NCBI GenBank assembly: GCA_026415535.1
Contig: JAOAGX010000059.1
Coordinates: 1 to 10,091, forward strand
From: Armatimonadota bacterium
GTDB lineage: Bacteria; Armatimonadota; UBA5829
Length of the DNA stretch: 10,091 nt
Direction of reading: 5' to 3'
Part shown: positions 6,426-10,091 of the stretch, piece by piece
Layout of the letters: each line of letters opens with the position of its first letter
How positions within the stretch are numbered: the stretch's first letter is position 1
Position numbers and translations under genes: made by a program
Notes under the pieces: generated by a model
What the model saw: the letters and a program-made list of their open reading frames with translations, nothing else
Databases searched by the model: none
What the model was told of the DNA's origin: nothing

Positions 6426-7499
6426 GTGACCAGTAAGGAACGAATACTTGTGGCGCTGGAACATCGGGAGGCCGATAGGGTGCCGATTTGGGAGAATTTC
6501 TGGGGTTCGACCATCAGGCGATGGCACAAAGAAGGATTGACCGAGGACACCGATCCGACAGTTTTCTTCGGTCTGGACACACAACACCATACATCCATCG
6601 ATTGGACGCTGCAGTTCCCTGTTGAGACCATAGAGGAAACCGAAGAGTACGTAATCCGGCGTAACGCAAATGGTGATCTAGAAAAGAGTTTCAAAGACCA
6701 CGATTCGACGCCGTTGTGGTCAGACTATCCAATTACCGATCGCGCCTCGTGGAAAGAGCACAAGTCGCGCTTTCTTTGGAACGAATCTCGCGTGGATATT
6801 CAGGCTGCAAAGAAAGCCTAGGAGGCACACAGAGGCGAATTCAATGTATATATGCCCGCGTGTCTGGGATTTGAGAAGTTCAAGTACTGCATGGGTTTAG
6901 AACAAGTCCTTATGGCTATGGCAGATGATCCAGCCTGGGCCTATGAGATGTTCATGTCAACTGCCGATTTGGCGATCGAGGGCCTTGAGTATCTGCTGGG
7001 AAACGGACTGGAATTCGACGCAGCATTTGTAACCGAGGACATGGGCTTCAAGGGGCGCGCGTTCTTCTCACCTAGGGCCTACCGAGAGATGATCATGCCT
7101 TGCCACCAGAGGTTCTGCGAGTTCTGTCACGAACGTGGGATTAAAGCTATGCTTCACACCTGCGGAAACAATATGGAGCTTGTCCCGCTCTATATAGAAG
7201 CCGGCTTCGATGTGCTGAACCCGCTTGAGGTCAAAGCCGGCATGGACATCTTTACACTCAAGAAAAACTTCGGAGACGCATTGGTACTCTGGGGCGACAT
7301 AGACGTAAGGGCAATTGCCCATCCGAATGTCGCCGTTCTAGAGCAAGAGATTCGCGAGAAGGTGACCATGGCTAAGCAGGGCGGCGGATATGTGTTTTCT
7401 TCGGACCACAGCATTTCCGACGGTGTCTCTCTCGAGAAGTATCGTCAAATGCTCGAGTTGGGACTCAGATACGGATCACTTATCGACCAAGGAGGATAG
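6426..7499 (+). pseudogene. UroD-like protein (uroporphyrinogen decarboxylase/methyltransferase family) with an in-frame TAG
   Basis: A single frame from GTG 6426 to TAG 7497-7499 would encode about 357 residues, the normal length for this family, but codon 132 is TAG (6819-6821). The N-terminal piece opens TSKERILVALEHREADRVP, a classic start for UroD-like and cobalamin-methyltransferase relatives. The second piece carries AFVTEDMGFKGRAFFSP, the HTCGN motif (His244, Cys246 in full numbering) and YVFSSDHSISDGVSLEKYR. MtaA-type methyltransferases bind zinc with HxC plus a later Cys; no later Cys exists here, so methyl transfer by that mechanism is not assured. Such proteins often sit in sugar operons with unknown roles; haem synthesis is unlikely in this context. 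Family positions run on without a gap across the TAG, so this is a point nonsense, a readthrough site, or a sequencing error. If split, the second piece could start only at ATG 6852, which lacks a well-spaced ribosome site. The next gene starts five bases after the end. Confidence 0.75.
6819..6825 (+). other. in-frame amber codon embedded in a Shine-Dalgarno-like TAGGAGG
   Basis: The internal TAG of the UroD-like gene is the first three bases of TAGGAGG, nearly the ideal anti-16S match. The nearest in-frame ATG is 26 bases beyond it (6852), too far for efficient initiation. An ATG at 6844 is closer but out of frame and soon stops. The site may be chance, since GAG GCA already supplies GAGG, or may cause ribosome pausing. 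It marks the break in the gene. Confidence 0.5.
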
Positions 7500-7504
7500 A
7501 TTTC

Positions 7505-8542
7505 GTGAGTAAGAAACTGAATATCGGAATAATCGGGCTTGGCGAAATCAGTAGCGCGCATTTTGCAGGTTTTGGCAGCAACCCACATTCGGAAATCATT
7601 GCCATTTGTGACAGTGACGAGAAGTGGTTGGAATACTGCAAGAAAGAACATGGTGTGAGGTACGGGTTCACAAAATGGCAGGATCTGATTGCATGCGAGG
7701 AACTGGATGCCGTGGCTGTTTGCTTACCTAATGTTTTCCATGCCGAGGTATCAATTGCCGCGCTGAATGCAGGAAAGCACGTGCTATGTGAAAAACCAAT
7801 GGCCGCAAACGTCGATGACGCGCGAAATATGGTCGAAGCCGCGAACCGATCCGGCAAGATCCTTATGGTTAGCTACAATCAAAGGTTCAGCCCTGACATA
7901 CAATACATCAAGAGGTACGTGGACGAAGGAAACCTCGGAGAAATATACTTTGTAAGGACCGGCTGGCGACGGCCGATGGGAATGTTCCCGGGTCCCGGCG
8001 TGGCGCGTGCGAGTGGTGAGTACAGCAGAAATTGGTTTAATGAAAAGGCCATGGGCGGCGGAGTGTGTTTCGACTTGGGCTCGCATGTGGTGGACCTGGC
8101 AATGTATCTGATGGGGTTTCCGAAGGTTAAGAGCGTTACCGGATGCGCCTACACTAAGTTCCTTCCCGAAGTGCTGAAAGACCGGGGCGTAACGACCGAT
8201 GCTGACGATCACTCGGTCGGCTTTGTTAAGTTCGAAAACGGCGCGTCTATGCATTTCGAGGCGAGCTTCGGGTCATATGTGGAGCGCCAGCAAGTATTCC
8301 AGGCGCTCTACGGAAACAAAGGCGGTGTGTACCGTGAGATCGGTGCTCCAGTAAAGCTATTCTCATCGGCAGCCGGAGCCTATACTACGATAGTGCCGCG
8401 CATCGACCTGCCTGTAGTAACTCCGATGGCTCACTTTGTAGAGTGCATCATCGAAAACAAGACTCCGATTGTTACTCCGGAACAGGGACTTGCTGTTACC
8501 GAGATACTCGAGGGTATACTTAAGTCGACTGAGGCCTTTTGA
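7505..8542 (+). CDS. Gfo/Idh/MocA-family NAD(P)-dependent oxidoreductase
   Basis: This 345-residue two-domain sugar dehydrogenase has an N-terminal Rossmann fold with GIIGLGEIS at 8-16. An acidic residue after strand 2 (Asp36) suggests NAD rather than NADP. The family motif CEKPM lies at 95-99, with catalytic Lys97. The C-terminal alpha/beta domain has GGGVCFDLGSHVVD at 184-197, giving the usual Asp190 and His194. Members oxidise or reduce one hydroxyl of cyclic sugars, inositols or sugar acids, often making 3-keto or lactone intermediates. GTG 7505 is chosen because AAGGAGG lies at 7489-7495, nine bases upstream; the gene begins five bases after the UroD-like frame. Its TGA shares its A with the ATG of the glycosidase gene, so those two are probably coupled. 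Function class is secure; substrate unknown. Confidence 0.92.
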   Translation: MSKKLNIGIIGLGEISSAHFAGFGSNPHSEIIAICDSDEKWLEYCKKEHGVRYGFTKWQDLIACEELDAVAVCLPNVFHAEVSIAALNAGKHVLCEKPMAANVDDARNMVEAANRSGKILMVSYNQRFSPDIQYIKRYVDEGNLGEIYFVRTGWRRPMGMFPGPGVARASGEYSRNWFNEKAMGGGVCFDLGSHVVDLAMYLMGFPKVKSVTGCAYTKFLPEVLKDRGVTTDADDHSVGFVKFENGASMHFEASFGSYVERQQVFQALYGNKGGVYREIGAPVKLFSSAAGAYTTIVPRIDLPVVTPMAHFVECIIENKTPIVTPEQGLAVTEILEGILKSTEAF

Positions 8543-10091
8543 TGATAACGTATTGGACACTGTTTACTCTGTTAAGCTTGCTCCTGCTGGGGTACATGTG
8601 CAACGGCGACTCAGCAAATGCGTTTTATTGCGGCTTCGAAATGGGTGATCAAGAGTTCCAATCACAATTCGAGACCACGGACCGAGCCTGTGTTGCATTG
8701 GACGATCAGGTTGCTTATCGAGGTAAGAAATCTCTGCGGCTAACAAATCCTGACGGTGGACATCACGGCGCGGCTGTGAAGATTCCCATAGATGCCACGT
8801 CAGGACCGGTGATACTGGAAGTATCAGGCGCGGTCAAAGTTTGCCAAGTGCAACCGGGTCCATTGTTGTGGATGTCTGCTCGGTTTTATGTTCATACTTT
8901 TGATCAGGCAGGCAACCCTATAGCGTTTCGCGATATTGGCCGATACCATCACGGCACTACCGATTGGATAAAGGTTCGGCGGATGATCACCCTCCCAAAG
9001 GGCACCAAAATGCTGAGGCTTAACTGGTCCCTCAACGATTGTCGTGGAACTGCGTGGTTTGATGAGATAAAGGTAGTTGACAAAACGAGCTTGTTGAGAG
9101 AACCTGAGTCCACTAACGCAACAGTTACCGTTGAGCCAAAGCAAATACTAGGTAAAATGAGGCTTGGCATTGGTTGGAACTGGGAAACCGTGTCGCCGCA
9201 GCGATTTTCAGATGAAGAGGCGGGCACTTGGGATGAACTCTTCAGAAAGATGGACTACGACGGCACCGACTGGATCCGAATGGGTGTTAACCCCGCGTTC
9301 TACGTTCCGGCAGGTTACGAGCAGGGCAAGGACACCGGCCAAAAATGGACTTACCAGGTTGATAATCGCTATACCCGACAAATAGTTCGATTGCTTGAGC
9401 ATTGTGAGAAACGTGGGATACCAGTATTACTGTGCAATTGGGGAGCAGGCGGCGGTTACCAAGACGTTCCAAACGACCACTGGCTCGCTACGGGATTCTA
9501 TGATCCAGCAAGACGAGAATTACCCGATTGGTTGCTTCCTTACAGCGACAATAGGTTCGTCGAAGGTCTATGTTCTCTGGTTAAGTACCTCAAGGTAGAC
9601 AAGGGCTTTAGTTGCATAAAGTATGTATCTATTTGGAACGAGCCCGATGGTAACTGGATGTACCAGCGATTGTATCCCCGATTTTTCCGCATTTACGAAT
9701 TGCTGGACGCCGAGCTGAAGAGGCTGGGGCTTAGAGACAAGGTAAAAATTCTCGGGCCGGAGAGTATTGAGGGAGGCACATCCGCTACGAAGATGGCCCG
9801 AGATGTCATCTCAATGGGCGGCGTGATCGATGTAGCAGCGGTTCACGACTACGGGTGTGGTACCCCTGCTCCAACAGAACTAACTTCTCAATATAAAAAT
9901 CAAGAGGAAGCTGACGGATTTGCAAAGGCTATCAAATTGCTGCGCGCCTTCAAAAAGGATATGCCGATTGCCGCAACCGAACTTGGGGGAATTGATCTAA
10001 CCCCATTCCACGATGCGCGTACGCATTTTTTGTCCACCCTTGGCATAGCAGATTACTTGATAAGGTGTATCACTGTCTCTTATACACATCT
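8542..10091 (+). CDS. exported clan GH-A-like glycoside hydrolase with N-terminal beta-sandwich domain (3' truncated)
   Basis: The frame starts at ATG 8542 and stays open to the end; the first 510 codons are native and the rest is adapter. Residues 5-19 are strongly hydrophobic (WTLFTLLSLLLLGY), with SANA at 24-27 offering an A-x-A cleavage site, so the protein is probably exported, though no positive charge precedes the core. Residues 28-180 (FYCGFEMGD, later VAYRGKKSLRL and TAWFDEIKVVD) look like a carbohydrate-binding beta-sandwich. From about 200 a TIM barrel follows: LGIGWNWE at 208-215, DWIRMG at 243-248, and SIWNEPDGNW at 363-372 with the acid/base candidate Glu367. AATELGG at 477-483 places the likely nucleophile, Glu480, on strand 7. 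This is the retaining clan A pattern; I cannot assign a GH family or substrate. GAGG at 8531-8534 is the ribosome site, and the start overlaps the previous stop by one base. It probably supplies the sugar used by the upstream enzymes. Confidence 0.85.
   Translation, partial: MITYWTLFTLLSLLLLGYMCNGDSANAFYCGFEMGDQEFQSQFETTDRACVALDDQVAYRGKKSLRLTNPDGGHHGAAVKIPIDATSGPVILEVSGAVKVCQVQPGPLLWMSARFYVHTFDQAGNPIAFRDIGRYHHGTTDWIKVRRMITLPKGTKMLRLNWSLNDCRGTAWFDEIKVVDKTSLLREPESTNATVTVEPKQILGKMRLGIGWNWETVSPQRFSDEEAGTWDELFRKMDYDGTDWIRMGVNPAFYVPAGYEQGKDTGQKWTYQVDNRYTRQIVRLLEHCEKRGIPVLLCNWGAGGGYQDVPNDHWLATGFYDPARRELPDWLLPYSDNRFVEGLCSLVKYLKVDKGFSCIKYVSIWNEPDGNWMYQRLYPRFFRIYELLDAELKRLGLRDKVKILGPESIEGGTSATKMARDVISMGGVIDVAAVHDYGCGTPAPTELTSQYKNQEEADGFAKAIKLLRAFKKDMPIAATELGGIDLTPFHDARTHFLSTLGIADYLIRCITVSYTH
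10073..10091 (+). other. Tn5/Nextera transposase mosaic-end adapter sequence (artefact)
   Basis: The last 19 bases, CTGTCTCTTATACACATCT, are identical to the Tn5 mosaic end used in tagmentation libraries. They are not part of the organism. In the glycosidase frame they translate to VSYTHL, a peptide that appears at the ends of proteins predicted from untrimmed assemblies. The native sequence therefore stops at 10072. Confidence 0.95.

Noticed and set aside
6399..6428. Fusion of the IolE-like and UroD-like frames, which share a reading frame across TAG 6399-6401
   Set aside because: Each side matches a complete family at its own natural end or start, and a ribosome site (AAAGGG) precedes GTG 6426; this TAG is a normal stop.
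7784..8254. A 156-codon minus-strand open frame opposite the Gfo/Idh/MocA gene
   Set aside because: It is antisense to a gene with complete family motifs and has no recognisable motif or ribosome site.
8564..9598. Several short frames on both strands between 8564 and 9598
   Set aside because: All lie within the long plus-strand glycosidase frame, which has a signal sequence and NEP/TELGG motifs; they are shadows.
1..10091. CRISPR arrays, tRNA or rRNA genes, insertion sequences
   Set aside because: No regularly spaced repeats, cloverleaf-like or rRNA-like stretches, or transposase-like frames were seen. The only transposon sequence is the library adapter at the end.

Overview
The window looks like one end of a contig from an uncultured bacterium with roughly balanced base composition, GTG and ATG starts, and densely packed genes. 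The gene mix is a RuBisCO-like protein, a uroporphyrinogen-decarboxylase-like protein placed among sugar genes, a diverged uronate-isomerase-like amidohydrolase, several sugar oxidoreductases and isomerases, and a secreted glycosidase. That mix recalls polysaccharide-degrading groups such as Armatimonadota, Planctomycetota, Verrucomicrobiota/Lentisphaerota or Chloroflexota. This is an impression from gene content only; nothing in the window fixes the taxon. The last 19 bases are an exact Tn5/Nextera mosaic end, so the right edge is a library artefact.

Layout. Bases 3-356 (+) hold the 3' end of an unidentified, TPR-like coding frame broken by an in-frame TAG. It runs tail-to-tail into a two-gene minus-strand unit (2443 to 319): a DeoR/GlpR-type repressor followed, with a 44-base overlap, by a diverged UxaC-like amidohydrolase. 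Bases 2444-2594 are a compact divergent control region with two near-consensus sigma-70 promoters back to back and a repeated GATCAAT element between and over them. From 2595 to the end runs one tightly spaced plus-strand operon: RuBisCO-like protein; small mannose-6-phosphate-isomerase-type cupin; mannitol-dehydrogenase-family NAD(P) oxidoreductase; IolE-like sugar isomerase/epimerase; UroD-like protein split by an in-frame TAG; Gfo/Idh/MocA oxidoreductase; and an exported, clan GH-A-like glycoside hydrolase with an N-terminal beta-sandwich domain. The glycosidase frame runs off the end of the contig.

Working together (inference). An exported glycosidase could release a sugar or sugar acid. 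Gfo/Idh/MocA and mannitol-dehydrogenase-type enzymes would oxidise it, and IolE-like, cupin and UxaC-like proteins would isomerise or open it. The RuBisCO-like enzyme would act on an enolisable, possibly carboxylated sugar intermediate. The DeoR protein is the obvious candidate regulator of both transcripts. No transporter or sugar kinase is visible here. The exact gene combination does not match a pathway I can name, and it is the best candidate in this window for an undescribed system.
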